Source of the DNA: Caldilineaceae bacterium
GTDB lineage: Bacteria > Chloroflexota > Anaerolineae > Caldilineales > Caldilineaceae
Assembly (NCBI GenBank): GCA_022821585.1
Contig: JAJEDI010000075.1
Span: 1 to 64,000 of the forward strand
Direction of reading: 5' to 3'
Length of the DNA: 64,000 bases
How positions within the stretch are numbered: position 1 is the first letter of the stretch; each line of letters begins with the position of its first letter. The notes beneath the pieces are model-generated. The model had not been told where the DNA came from, did not search any database, and saw nothing but the letters and a program-made list of their open reading frames with translations. Of the stretch, positions 7,547 through 15,866 are shown one piece after another. The translations under genes and the position numbers were made by a program.

Positions 7547-9949
7547 CTATGGCCGGCGCAGGGCTGCAGTGACCCTGGCGACAAGCTCGGTGGGTGAGAA
7601 GGGTTTGACTATGTAGTCGACGGCGCCTGCGTCCAAGGCGGTTGTAATGATGTCGTCACTGCCGTTGGCGGACAGGAAAATGACGGGTACTTCTGCTGTA
7701 GCCAGGATGCGTTTCATCAGTTCGATGCCGTCGTTGCCCGGCAGCATCAGGTCCATCAGTACAAGGTGTGGAGGGTCTGACCTGACAATGTGGAGGACCT
7801 CATCGGCTTTGGAGGCCACGATGGGAGCGTAGCCCGCCCTGGAGAGGATCCGGCGCACGTTTCTGAGGGTCTGCGGGTCATCGTCTACGGCGAGAATGCG
7901 CGCCGCGTTTTTCTCAAAGGCCGCCGTTTTGTTTGCGTGAGGAGAGGATCTGCCTGCCGCGTTCTCAAACTCCCGGTCGGCAACGGGCAGGGTAAAGGTA
8001 AACCGCGAACCCAGGCCCGGGCCGGCACTTTCGGCCCAGATGCGGCCGCCGTGGGCTTCGACGATGCCTTTGCAGATGGCAAGTCCCAGGCCGGATCCTG
8101 AGATTTGGCGTTGCTCTTCTTCGCCGTGGATGCGGGCGAACTTGCGGAACAGGTAGGGAATGCGATCCGGCGACACGCCGCGGCCATCGTCAGCCACGGA
8201 GAAGGCGACGCGGCCGTCATCAAGGGCGGCGCTCACTCTTATGACCGACGGCTCGGGCGAGTACTTGGCGGCGTTGGAGAGGAGGTTTTCCAATACCTGG
8301 ACAGTGCGCCATCTGTCGGCCATGACCCTGGGCAGGTCTGATTCCAGGTCAACGGAGACGTTGTCGCGACCGCCTCCGCTGAGGAATGTGTTACATGCCT
8401 CGTCCACCAAGAGGGCGGCATCATACGGTTCGGGCGTGACGGAAAGCGAGCCCGTTTCGATCCGCGCGACGTCGAGGAGTTCTCTGAGCAGATCGCGCAT
8501 GCGGTCAGCCTGCATTTCAATGATGCGGATAAACTGGACCATGTCGGCGGGAGTGAACGTGTTCAGCGATTCGCGCAGATTCGAGGCTGAACCTTTGATT
8601 GACGCCAACGGGGACCGCAGTTCGTGGCTGACCATGCCAAGGAATTCGGCGCGCAGCTTTTCGACCTCTTCCATCCAAGACAGGTCCTGCAGGGTTACGA
8701 CCACTGACTTGACCTCATCATCCGGCATTTTGAGAAGTGAAGTGTTTACGAGAACGGCCAACGAGCGCCCGCCGGGCACAGACAGGACCAGCTCCTCTGC
8801 GCGCAGCGTTCCTTTGCCGGGCTGCAATAGTGCGAAAACAAATTCGGCCAACGACATTTCCTGCCCGTGGGTCCAGCGGACAGTCGAGCTGTCCAGCATC
8901 CGCTTCAGGTGGCGATTCGTCGGGTCGAGACCCTTGAAGATTTTCATCGCGGCCTCGTTGAGCGACGTTGGGTCTCCCGACTGGGGGTTGAAGACGGCGA
9001 CACCGACCGGCGTTGTTTCTATGACTGTTTTCAGGCTGAGCGCGGCCTGCCGTGCCTGTCTGAAGCGGCGCGTACTTTCGATCACTATGGCAGCCAGGGA
9101 GGAAAACAGGGTAAGGAGTTCCTCGTCTTCGCGGCTGAAGCCCTGCTCTCCTTTCTCCCTGGCCAGGCAGATGCTACCGAAGCCAGCCCCCTGGTGACGT
9201 ATGGGGGCGGCCAGGACTGGACCTGCGGGCAGAGGACAGTAGCCGGGAAAGCCTTCTGCCTTGGCACGGCTGGGGAAGTCGGGAGTCCGCCAGGGTTGTG
9301 AAAGATTGTTGAGGTATGTGAAGAACTGCATTCCTGCCGGCGCGTTCAGCAGCCGCTGATGCTCTGCGGCATTTAATCCGGTGGAGAAGAGGTCATGCGG
9401 CCGGCCTGAGTCATCGGGCGCGTCCCAGGACACGGTGAGTTCGCCTGGCTGATTGCACACCAAGTCCAGCGCGCCGACCTGTCTAAAGGGTTCCGATTCT
9501 GCGGGCGCGGGCTTGGCGACCTGCGCGTCTGCAGCGGTCACCTTATGGGCGTGCGGGGCGGCGCCAGCCTCGGCAACGCGGCTCCAATCGCCGTAAGGGC
9601 CTTTCTCATAACGGGCGCGCACACGTACCATGTAGCGCTGGCAGGGATTCAGGCCGGTGATCGTGTAGGGGGAGGTCATGGGGAAGGCGTTGATGGAGGG
9701 GTCGAGCCAGGTACGGAAGCGGTCGTCCACGGGCGCCCAGGTGACCCTGTAGTCGCGCGGCGGGTCGGTCAGGAATGCGATTACACCGTAGCGGGCGTTT
9801 GTGATCTCCCGCGCACTGTCAATCACTTCCTGGAGCACGTTTTGCAGGTCTGTTTTCTCTTTAATGCGCGTGACGGCCTGGTTGAGCATGGACAGGCGGG
9901 ATTGCAGGGTTTTGGTGCTGGGCTCGCAGTTGTCTGAATCTTTCATCAT
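7547..9949 (-). CDS. Hybrid sensor histidine kinase/response regulator with FN3-interrupted GAF domain
   Basis: 800 aa from the ATG pair at 9949, which has GGAG nine bases upstream; the open frame runs 27 codons further without support. Order: helical N-terminus (10-45), GAF start (NARYGVIAFLTD, 51-62), an FN3-like insert (about 62-179), GAF remainder (SGRPHDLFSTG onward to about 290, with VLAAPIRHQG), PAS-like region (305-425), HisKA with phospho-acceptor H442 in MVSHELRSPLAS, HATPase with NLLSNAAKY, DDGRG and GSGLGLAI, and a C-terminal receiver domain with D733 in LMDLMLPG and the K in IVKPFSPTEL. Soluble, no membrane helix. The FN3 insert is circularly permuted and flanked by a TCGG repeat 351 bp apart (see findings). 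Target genes are unknown; neighbours do not include a DNA-binding regulator. Confidence 0.93.
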   Translation of the reverse strand: MMKDSDNCEPSTKTLQSRLSMLNQAVTRIKEKTDLQNVLQEVIDSAREITNARYGVIAFLTDPPRDYRVTWAPVDDRFRTWLDPSINAFPMTSPYTITGLNPCQRYMVRVRARYEKGPYGDWSRVAEAGAAPHAHKVTAADAQVAKPAPAESEPFRQVGALDLVCNQPGELTVSWDAPDDSGRPHDLFSTGLNAAEHQRLLNAPAGMQFFTYLNNLSQPWRTPDFPSRAKAEGFPGYCPLPAGPVLAAPIRHQGAGFGSICLAREKGEQGFSREDEELLTLFSSLAAIVIESTRRFRQARQAALSLKTVIETTPVGVAVFNPQSGDPTSLNEAAMKIFKGLDPTNRHLKRMLDSSTVRWTHGQEMSLAEFVFALLQPGKGTLRAEELVLSVPGGRSLAVLVNTSLLKMPDDEVKSVVVTLQDLSWMEEVEKLRAEFLGMVSHELRSPLASIKGSASNLRESLNTFTPADMVQFIRIIEMQADRMRDLLRELLDVARIETGSLSVTPEPYDAALLVDEACNTFLSGGGRDNVSVDLESDLPRVMADRWRTVQVLENLLSNAAKYSPEPSVIRVSAALDDGRVAFSVADDGRGVSPDRIPYLFRKFARIHGEEEQRQISGSGLGLAICKGIVEAHGGRIWAESAGPGLGSRFTFTLPVADREFENAAGRSSPHANKTAAFEKNAARILAVDDDPQTLRNVRRILSRAGYAPIVASKADEVLHIVRSDPPHLVLMDLMLPGNDGIELMKRILATAEVPVIFLSANGSDDIITTALDAGAVDYIVKPFSPTELVARVTAALRRP

Positions 9950-10053
9950 GCATGCTCCATATGACTCCGGACGTGAGCACGGGGCCACATTTGGGCGTAC
10001 TCCGGTGGTCAGAATCGCCGGGATTGGCACGGCATTGGAAGAGATTGCATGTG

Positions 10054-10083
10054 ATTATGCACCATTGTAAGGCGTCATATCAA
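10054..10083 (-). promoter_or_regulatory. Sigma70-like promoter for the hybrid kinase gene
   Basis: On the minus strand TTGATA (10083-10078), 18-bp spacer, CATAAT (10059-10054). The start site would fall near 10046, giving a leader of about 100 nt to the kinase ATG at 9949. Confidence 0.45.
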
Positions 10084-10126
10084 GCTGTTAATTGAATTGG
10101 GTGCAGGGTGGTGGTGGCGCGTACGA

Positions 10127-10151
10127 GGGCACCCACAAGGGGTGCCCCTAC
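10127..10151 (+). repeat. REP hairpin, GGGCACCC subtype
   Basis: Arms GGGCACCC (10127-10134) and GGGTGCCC (10140-10147), same loop ACAAG and tail CTAC as the main type. Both arms have changed together, so the stem is kept by compensating substitutions. Confidence 0.85.
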
Positions 10152-10228
10152 GGGACTGGTAGGGGGAAGCACTGTTGGGTAGGCACGATGGTGGGGAAGA
10201 GTAAGCACGGTGGGTGAGGCTGGTGTAG

Positions 10229-10325
10229 AGGGGGCGTTGCGGGGGCGGTGCCCCCGGACAAGGGAGGGGCGAAGAGGCCCCACCGCACAACTGCAGTAGT
10301 TAGTAGCTAGTAGTTAGTAGTCAGT
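10229..10325 (+). repeat. Long dispersed intergenic element, copy 2
   Basis: GGGGGCGTTGCGGGGGCGG, a GGGGGC/GCCCCC-type hairpin, ACAAGGGAGGGGCG, then CTGCAG followed by five degenerate heptamers of the TAGTAGT / CAGTAGT type. Lies between the 3' end of the MalG-like gene and the promoter side of the kinase gene; the weaker AAGCACGGTGGGTGAGG block at about 10203 is also shared with copy 4. Confidence 0.8.
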
Positions 10326-10335
10326 GGGGAGGTTG

Positions 10336-11229
10336 TTAGCCTTTGAGGCCGGTGAGGGCGATGCCGCGGACGAAGTTTTTCTGGAAGATGAGGAAGACGA
10401 TGAGTGGGGGGATGGAGACGAGGACGGAGCCGGCCATGACGGCCTGGTAGTCGGTGCCGCCGAAGCGGTTGGCCATGCGGGCGATGATGAGGGGGAGGGT
10501 GAGCTTTTTTTCTTCGTTGAGGATGACGAGGGGCCAGAGGTAGGCGTTGAAGGCGCCGAGGAAGACGAAGATGGCGAGGGCGGAGAGGATGGGTTTGGTG
10601 AGGGGGAGGATGATGTTGCGGTAGATGCCGAAGTCGCCGCTGCCGTCGATTTTGGCGGCGTCGTAGAGCTCGCGGGGGATGCCGTAGACGAACTGGCGGC
10701 AGAGGAAGACGCCGAATGAGGAGAAGATGCTGGGCACCCAGACGCCCCAGAGCGAGTTGAGGAGGTTGAGCTCGCGCATGACGATGTAGAGGGGAATGAG
10801 GAGGGTGAGGAAGGGGACCATGGTGGTGGAGAGGACGAAGTAGAAGAGGTAGTCGCGGCCGGGGAACTCAAGGCGGGCGAAGATGAAACCGCCCATGGAT
10901 GAGGTGATGAGGACGCTGATGACGGTGCCGGTGGTGACGATGATGCTGTTGACGTAGGCGATGGGCAGGTTGGCACGGGTGGGATCCATGACCATGAGGT
11001 AGGCACCGAGGGTCCACTTTTTGGGGAGGAGGGAGACGGGCAGGCTGACGATGTCGGCGCCGGTCTTGAAGGAGGAGAAGAGGAGCCAGATGAAGGGGTA
11101 GAACATGGCGAAGCTGAAGAATGCGAGGATGAGAAAGACGACCGCTTTTGTCCACTTGCCGGAGATGATCCAGCGGCGGAAGGGTGAGATGGGGGCGGGG
11201 AGGGTTCTGGAGTCAGCGGTTGTGGCCAT
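10336..11229 (-). CDS. Sugar ABC transporter permease, CUT1 MalG-like
   Basis: 297 aa with six predicted membrane helices, the first at about 28-50 (AVVFLILAFFSFAMFYPFIW). The EAA loop that docks the ATPase reads ELYDAAKIDGSGDFGIY. N-terminal periplasmic part and length match MalG/UgpE/AraQ-type inner-membrane permeases of the CUT1 family. Six bases separate it from the upstream MalF-like gene, so the two are translated together. No ATP-binding subunit is encoded nearby; CUT1 systems often share one MsmK/MalK-type ATPase encoded elsewhere. Confidence 0.93.
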   Translation of the reverse strand: MATTADSRTLPAPISPFRRWIISGKWTKAVVFLILAFFSFAMFYPFIWLLFSSFKTGADIVSLPVSLLPKKWTLGAYLMVMDPTRANLPIAYVNSIIVTTGTVISVLITSSMGGFIFARLEFPGRDYLFYFVLSTTMVPFLTLLIPLYIVMRELNLLNSLWGVWVPSIFSSFGVFLCRQFVYGIPRELYDAAKIDGSGDFGIYRNIILPLTKPILSALAIFVFLGAFNAYLWPLVILNEEKKLTLPLIIARMANRFGGTDYQAVMAGSVLVSIPPLIVFLIFQKNFVRGIALTGLKG

Positions 11230-11235
11230 GTGGCA

Positions 11236-12183
11236 TCAATGTTCCCATTCGATGCGCCAGCGGCGGAGTTGGAAGACGGTGGCGCCGAGCAGCATTATGA
11301 AGATGATCAGGGAGACGGCGGCGCCGTAGCCGAGGTTGAGGGCGCGGAAGCCGAGTTCGTAGGTGTAGAGGGCGAGTGTGCGTGTGCTGAAGCCGGGGCC
11401 GGGGATGAGGAAGAAGGCCTCGAACATCTGCACGGTGCCGATGACGCTGACGACCATCTGGTAGACGAGTACGGGGCGGATCAGCGGCAGGGTGATGCGG
11501 AAGAAGGACTGCCAGAAGCCGGCGCCGTCGAGGCGGGCGGCTTCGAAGAGGCTTTCAGGGACGTCGTTGATGCCGGCGAGGAAGAGGACGATGCCGGTGC
11601 CGAGGTGGGCCCAGATGACGACAAGGGTGATGGCCCAGAGGGCCTGTTGCGGGCTGGCCAGGAATGGCTGCTCGGGCAGGCCGACGCTGCTGAGCAGGGT
11701 GTTGAAGGCGCCGCCGGTGGGGCGGTAGAGCCAGCGCCAGAGGTAGATGGAGACCACCAGCGGGGTGATCACGGGCAGGTAGTAGACGGAGAGGTAGAAG
11801 TTCTGCCACTTGCCGATGACCTGGCTGAGGGCGAGGGCGAAGAGGAGGGCGATGGTGAGGCCGAGGCTGATCTCGACGACCGAGAAGAGGACCGTCTTTT
11901 CCAGAGCTTGCCAGAAGTACTGGTCGGTAAAGGCCTTGGTGAAGTTGCGCAGGCCGACGAACTTGGGATTGGTGATGAAGTCCCAGTTCTGGAAGGCGAG
12001 CCAGATGCCGGTGCCGAAGGGGATGATGAAGATGATGGTATAGAAGACGAGGATGGCGGCAGAGTAGATGAGCGCGAAGGGGCTGGCGCGGCGGAAGCGG
12101 CGCCAGACGCTGTCACGGCGGGCGGTGGGCAGTTGCTGCAGGGCCTGACCACCGGTGGCTGGGTGGTCTTGCAACGTGGTCAT
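11236..12183 (-). CDS. Sugar ABC transporter permease, CUT1 MalF-like
   Basis: 315 aa, six membrane helices starting at about 34-55 (PFALIYSAAILVFYTIIFIIP). The EAA motif is SLFEAARLDGAGFWQSFFRI. The family is the UgpA/MalF side of CUT1 carbohydrate importers. It lies between the binding protein (75 bp upstream) and the MalG-like permease (6 bp downstream), forming a three-gene transcription unit. The transported sugar cannot be read from sequence. Confidence 0.93.
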   Translation of the reverse strand: MTTLQDHPATGGQALQQLPTARRDSVWRRFRRASPFALIYSAAILVFYTIIFIIPFGTGIWLAFQNWDFITNPKFVGLRNFTKAFTDQYFWQALEKTVLFSVVEISLGLTIALLFALALSQVIGKWQNFYLSVYYLPVITPLVVSIYLWRWLYRPTGGAFNTLLSSVGLPEQPFLASPQQALWAITLVVIWAHLGTGIVLFLAGINDVPESLFEAARLDGAGFWQSFFRITLPLIRPVLVYQMVVSVIGTVQMFEAFFLIPGPGFSTRTLALYTYELGFRALNLGYGAAVSLIIFIMLLGATVFQLRRWRIEWEH

Positions 12184-12258
12184 GCGATTGCTTCCGCTTG
12201 TTGGCGGGCGCCGCGTACACGGGTACGCGGCGCCCTCTCAGTCTGAATTTTCGTGAGG

Positions 12259-13599
12259 TCAGGCTGCCAGACGTTCTCGGGCCTGATCTTCCTGTTCCTG
12301 CAGGTAGGCGTCCATGTTGGACAGCGCTTCCTGGATGCTGATTTCCTGGCGCATGGCGCGGTCGAACTCGGCTGCGGCCGGGCCCTGCTGGGCGACGTGG
12401 TCCTGGGGATAGCGAGCGTGGGGCCACATGCCCTCGGCGACACGCTTGGAGACGAGGCCGTATTTGACATCGCCGATGCCGGGGTCGTTGTATACGCCCT
12501 TGGAGGGAACGACGCCGGAGTAGAAGTCGAGGGCCTGGAGGAGGGCGCCGTTGCTGACGATGAGCAGGGCAAAGTCGACGGCGGCATCGAGCTTGGGGGC
12601 GTCCTCGGCGAGCCGCTTGGAAAGGCCATAGCCGGCGACATGCTGCGGGTAGAGTACATAGTCGACGGCGTTGGCGAGGGGCGGCGTGACGATGTTGTCG
12701 GCGGGCACGTCGGCCACGTCGGTCATGACGCTCATGGTCCAGGCGCCGTTGCCCCAGATGGAGACGAGCTGCTGTGTGCAGGCCTCGTACTCGTTGGTGA
12801 ACAGTTCGAAGTCGACGGTATTGTGGACCCAGTAGATGTCATGCAGGATCTGTGCGGCGGCCGCGCCGACTTCGCTGTCGTGGGACCAGACGCCGGTCTC
12901 CTTGTCGAAGAAGTTCCCGCCGAGCTGCCAGATCAGGGTCCAGAGCAGCTGATATTGGGAGCTGGCAATCGAGTAGCCTGAGCGGGTGACTTTGCCCTCA
13001 TCGTTTTTCTGGGTCATGGCGATGCCGGCATCGACCACGTCTTCGTAGGTTCCGAAGTTGAGGTAATCGACGCCTACTTCGGCGCAGTGGTCCATGTTGA
13101 CGGTCATGGCGGCGCCGCGGATGCCGGCGAGCCAGGGCAGGTAGTAGACCTTGTTGCCGGGCACTTCGACGGCCTGGAAAGCGGCGGGCCACATCTTTTC
13201 TTCGAGTTCGGCAGCGCCGCCGGCGGCGTCGGTGATGTCGAGGAAGACGCGGGTGATGTCGGTGGCGACGACCCAGTCGGTGTACATCATCATGACGTCG
13301 CCCTCGGTACCGGAGGCGATGGAGGGCAGCATCTTGTTGAGCAGGTCGCCGTAGCCGATGGCCTGGAGGTCGACGGTGACGTTTTCGTGGTCTTTTTCGA
13401 ACTCTGGCTGGACCCATCCCATGATGCGGTTGGCGCCGTCCCAGTCCTGGTACCAGACGACGAGGTCGATGGGTTCTTCCATTGCGTCGGCAGACCCTGC
13501 GTCCATTTCTGTTGCTACGGGGGCGCAGGCGGCGAGCATAGCAGCGGCGCCGATGCCGGCGCTCACTTTGAGAAACTGGCGACGACTTGTCGTGTGCAT
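12259..13599 (-). CDS. Extracellular sugar-binding lipoprotein (SBP family 1)
   Basis: 446 aa from the ATG at 13599, which follows AGGAGG with a 6-base gap. N-terminus MHTTSRRQFLKVSAG carries a twin-arginine signal, followed by a lipobox LAAC (around residue 24), so the mature protein is probably lipid-anchored after Tat export. The body shows SBP_bac_1 features: WYQDWDGANR, EFEKDHENVTVDL, and DVMMMYTDWV. It delivers an oligosaccharide or sugar alcohol to the two downstream permeases. A near-consensus promoter sits about 100 bp upstream. Confidence 0.93.
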   Translation of the reverse strand: MHTTSRRQFLKVSAGIGAAAMLAACAPVATEMDAGSADAMEEPIDLVVWYQDWDGANRIMGWVQPEFEKDHENVTVDLQAIGYGDLLNKMLPSIASGTEGDVMMMYTDWVVATDITRVFLDITDAAGGAAELEEKMWPAAFQAVEVPGNKVYYLPWLAGIRGAAMTVNMDHCAEVGVDYLNFGTYEDVVDAGIAMTQKNDEGKVTRSGYSIASSQYQLLWTLIWQLGGNFFDKETGVWSHDSEVGAAAAQILHDIYWVHNTVDFELFTNEYEACTQQLVSIWGNGAWTMSVMTDVADVPADNIVTPPLANAVDYVLYPQHVAGYGLSKRLAEDAPKLDAAVDFALLIVSNGALLQALDFYSGVVPSKGVYNDPGIGDVKYGLVSKRVAEGMWPHARYPQDHVAQQGPAAAEFDRAMRQEISIQEALSNMDAYLQEQEDQARERLAA

Positions 13600-13705
13600 C
13601 TTGTCCTCCTGGAGGGGTGAATTGGATGTCAATGGGTAGTGGGATTATATGGTGGGAATCAGTGCAGGAACTACCTCTCCGGATTGAGGTGGAGGCGCGA
13701 TGGGC

Positions 13706-13733
13706 AGTATAGCATTAAGCAGGGATCTGTCAA
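13706..13733 (-). promoter_or_regulatory. Strong sigma70-like promoter for the sugar importer
   Basis: On the minus strand TTGACA (13733-13728), 16-bp spacer, TATACT (13711-13706). The start would lie near 13699, giving a 100-nt leader before the binding-protein ATG. One of the two best promoter matches in the window. Confidence 0.7.
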
Positions 13734-13867
13734 ACCGCTGGTGTCAAGAACTGTCCGGGGGTGCAACCCAAATCAGGGGTGGGAACAGTCTGGCGGCTTT
13801 CGGAAAGACGCAGGGGAGGCCCCTAGCCGGGCATTATCGCGGGTTGCATCAGTTGGAGGGGATGCGA

Positions 13868-13892
13868 GGGCAGGCACAGGGCCGGCCCCTAC
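13868..13892 (+). repeat. REP hairpin with one stem mismatch
   Basis: Arms GGGCAGGC (13868-13875) and GCCGGCCC (13881-13888) with one A-G mismatch, loop ACAGG, tail CTAC. Confidence 0.7.
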
Positions 13893-13990
13893 GGGGATAT
13901 GATGGGACTGGCGCGACGTGGTCTGGCGAAACTCGTTCGATTCGACACCTGCCACCTATGTCGGCACCAGGTCGACGAGGCGTGTTGTCG

Positions 13991-14150
13991 ACCGGGGGGC
14001 GTTGCGGGGGCGGAGCCCTGAACTGCAGTGGTCAGTGGTCAGCGACAGGGCTACTTCTGACTCAGAGCTGATCGCGAGATGGCTGGGGTACCGCTGCTAC
14101 CCGAGGCATGGGAAAGTTCGCCCACATTTGGGATGCATCCCGCGGCTACC
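13991..14150 (+). repeat. Long dispersed intergenic element, copy 3
   Basis: GGGGGGCGTTGCGGGGGCGG and GAGCCCTGAACTGCAGTGG with two TCAGTGG heptamers, then CAGCGACAGGGCTACTTC, TGACTCAGAGCTGATCGCG and TTTGGGATGCATCCC. Relative to other copies, the ACAAGGGAGGGCCG...CCGCCC block is deleted. Ends about 90 bp before the FN3 protein gene. The rest of 13600-14241 shows no gene. Confidence 0.75.
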
Positions 14151-14241
14151 TTGCGTTCGCAATGAAGAGGGTTCCGTTGTAGACTTCAGCCTGAAGCCTG
14201 CACGGAGAGGCTGGCGTTGATGATTACATGGAGGTGCCACC

Positions 14242-15582
14242 ATGGGAACCGGAACGAGAAGACAGTTCATTGGGCCGCGGAGCGTTTTTCTTTCCGTCGC
14301 CCTCTTGATGGTTGTCGCCGCTTTCGCCCTTTCTAAGAATGGCAAACTGAATGCCCAAAGCGGGTCTTTGACTGCGCCGAGTCTGAGCGCGACTGCGAAA
14401 GAGGGAGGCGTTATCGATTTGAGCTGGACATCGGTTTCCGGCGCTGTGAAGTATGAGCTATTGGCGTGGGTCGATGGGGGCAGCAGTTGGGAATCGGTGA
14501 CCGACGAGGCCCTGACGGGCACGGCATACAGCCATAGCGGCCTTACTGCCGGCACGACTTATTTTTATACCGTGCGCGCAGTGGCGGCTGACGACTCAAA
14601 CAGCTCGTGGTCAGGATTTGCGAGCGCGACCGCAATCGGCGGCCCACCGCCGCCCGGGTCAACATCTACGCCAACGTCAACGACAACGCCTACGCCAACG
14701 CCTACGCAGCAGGGCTATGTGCCGCCACCGCCAGCGAGCAATGCGCCACCGCCAGGGAGTGAAGCGGAACAGCCAAGGGATGGTTCGGTACTGCCACCTG
14801 ACACGACTGATCCGAATGAGGAAGGCGGGGATGAACCACCGGAGTCGAGGTCGGTTGCCACGGCAACGTCTACGCCAACATCAACAGCGACACTTACATC
14901 TACATCTACGTCTACAGCAACACCTACCGCAACCGCGGCGGTGCTGATTGCACCGGCGCTGACTGCGGAGGCGACGGAGCGGGGTGTGGTGCTGAGCTGG
15001 GAGGGGACGGCAGGGGCAGTGCGCTACGAGCTCGCGACGTATTGGGACGCGGGGAGCGGTTGGCAGGGGATAGGCGGGAACAGTCTGACCGGCACGACGT
15101 ACACGCATACGGATGTTACGCCGGGGACGAAGTACTATTATTCGATCCAGGCGTTGAACGCGGAGGGGGAGACGAGCGGCTGGCAGTTGGACTATCCCAC
15201 TGCGGTCGCGCTGGCGGCAGCCGCGACTACAACGCCGACCGCAACTCCGACGCCGGGCGGCGCGACGTCAACGCCGACACCGACCGCGACTGCGTCCGCG
15301 CTGTCTGTGCCGGCGCTGGCGGCGCAGGCCACCGCGGGCGGGGTGGTGCTGAGCTGGGGAGCGGTACCGAGCGCGGTGCGCTACGAGCTCATGACGTTGT
15401 GGGGCGTGGGGAGCGGCTGGAGCGGCTGGCAGCCGATAGGCGGCGACAATCTGACCGGTACAGCGTACACGCATACGGGGGTAGTGGCCGGGAGGACGTA
15501 CTACTATTCGATTCGCGCGGTGAATGCGGAGGGTGAGACGAGCGGCTGGCTGACGGACTATCCCACGGCAACAGCGCAGTGA
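14242..15582 (+). CDS. Secreted protein with three fibronectin type III domains and Thr/Pro linkers
   Basis: 446 aa; ATG preceded by GGAGGTG. Residues 10-38 look like a signal peptide or N-terminal anchor with a long basic n-region (SVFLSVALLMVVAAFAL core). FN3 domains at about 44-132, 236-322 and 355-444 share IDLSW/VVLSW, YELLAW/YELATYW and TYFYTVRAV/YYYSIQAL motifs. Domains 2 and 3 are near-identical at the ends (AEGETSGW...DYPTA), suggesting recent duplication. Linkers are low-complexity: TPTPTPT blocks at 143-155 and 208-233, Pro-rich and acidic 160-204. No catalytic domain: likely a surface adhesion or spacer protein. The same Thr/Pro style appears in the Asp-box protein at 30993. Confidence 0.85.
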   Translation: MGTGTRRQFIGPRSVFLSVALLMVVAAFALSKNGKLNAQSGSLTAPSLSATAKEGGVIDLSWTSVSGAVKYELLAWVDGGSSWESVTDEALTGTAYSHSGLTAGTTYFYTVRAVAADDSNSSWSGFASATAIGGPPPPGSTSTPTSTTTPTPTPTQQGYVPPPPASNAPPPGSEAEQPRDGSVLPPDTTDPNEEGGDEPPESRSVATATSTPTSTATLTSTSTSTATPTATAAVLIAPALTAEATERGVVLSWEGTAGAVRYELATYWDAGSGWQGIGGNSLTGTTYTHTDVTPGTKYYYSIQALNAEGETSGWQLDYPTAVALAAAATTTPTATPTPGGATSTPTPTATASALSVPALAAQATAGGVVLSWGAVPSAVRYELMTLWGVGSGWSGWQPIGGDNLTGTAYTHTGVVAGRTYYYSIRAVNAEGETSGWLTDYPTATAQ

Positions 15583-15729
15583 ACAGGACGGGGGCGATGA
15601 GGGGCTGGCTGGTGGAGAATTTCTCTGCCAGCGCGCGTGCGGCCGTCTGTGCGACGGGCACGGTCATGTCGGCAGCCATAGTGAAGCGGCGCGCTCATGG
15701 CGCTTTTGATTCGAGTGACTGTCGTGCGA

Positions 15730-15754
15730 GGGCAGGCACAAGGCCTGCCTTTTC
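15730..15754 (+). terminator. REP-derived intrinsic terminator
   Basis: Arms GGGCAGGC (15730-15737) and GCCTGCC plus T (15743-15750), loop ACAAG, followed by TTTTCTTG instead of CTAC. A REP copy whose tail has become T-rich, well placed to end the FN3 gene transcript. Confidence 0.7.
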
Positions 15755-15769
15755 TTGTTCGGCCCGGCT

Positions 15770-15798
15770 TTGAAGTCGAGCGCAGATGCTGATAGAAT
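15770..15798 (+). promoter_or_regulatory. Sigma70-like promoter for the MFS transporter
   Basis: TTGAAG (15770-15775), 17-bp spacer, TAGAAT (15793-15798). Start near 15805, leader of about 60 nt to the ATG at 15867. Confidence 0.55.
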
Positions 15799-15866
15799 TG
15801 CGCTAAGTGCTTGGGAAAGTTTTCGGCGTAGTAAACCGGTTTACCTCCCCTGCGTGGAAAGAGCAG

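Noticed and set aside
10314-11006. Minus-strand Ser/Pro-rich frame over the MalG-like permease
   Set aside because: Alternate frame of the permease; the permease frame has the EAA motif and membrane helices.
11230-12246. Long plus-strand acidic frame opposite the MalF-like gene
   Set aside because: Glu/Gly-rich low-complexity antisense of the permease; no start signal or domain.
15807-15866. Upstream GTG start for the MFS transporter
   Set aside because: It would begin right at the predicted transcript start, without a ribosome site, and adds no helix; ATG 15867 has GGAAAGAG.
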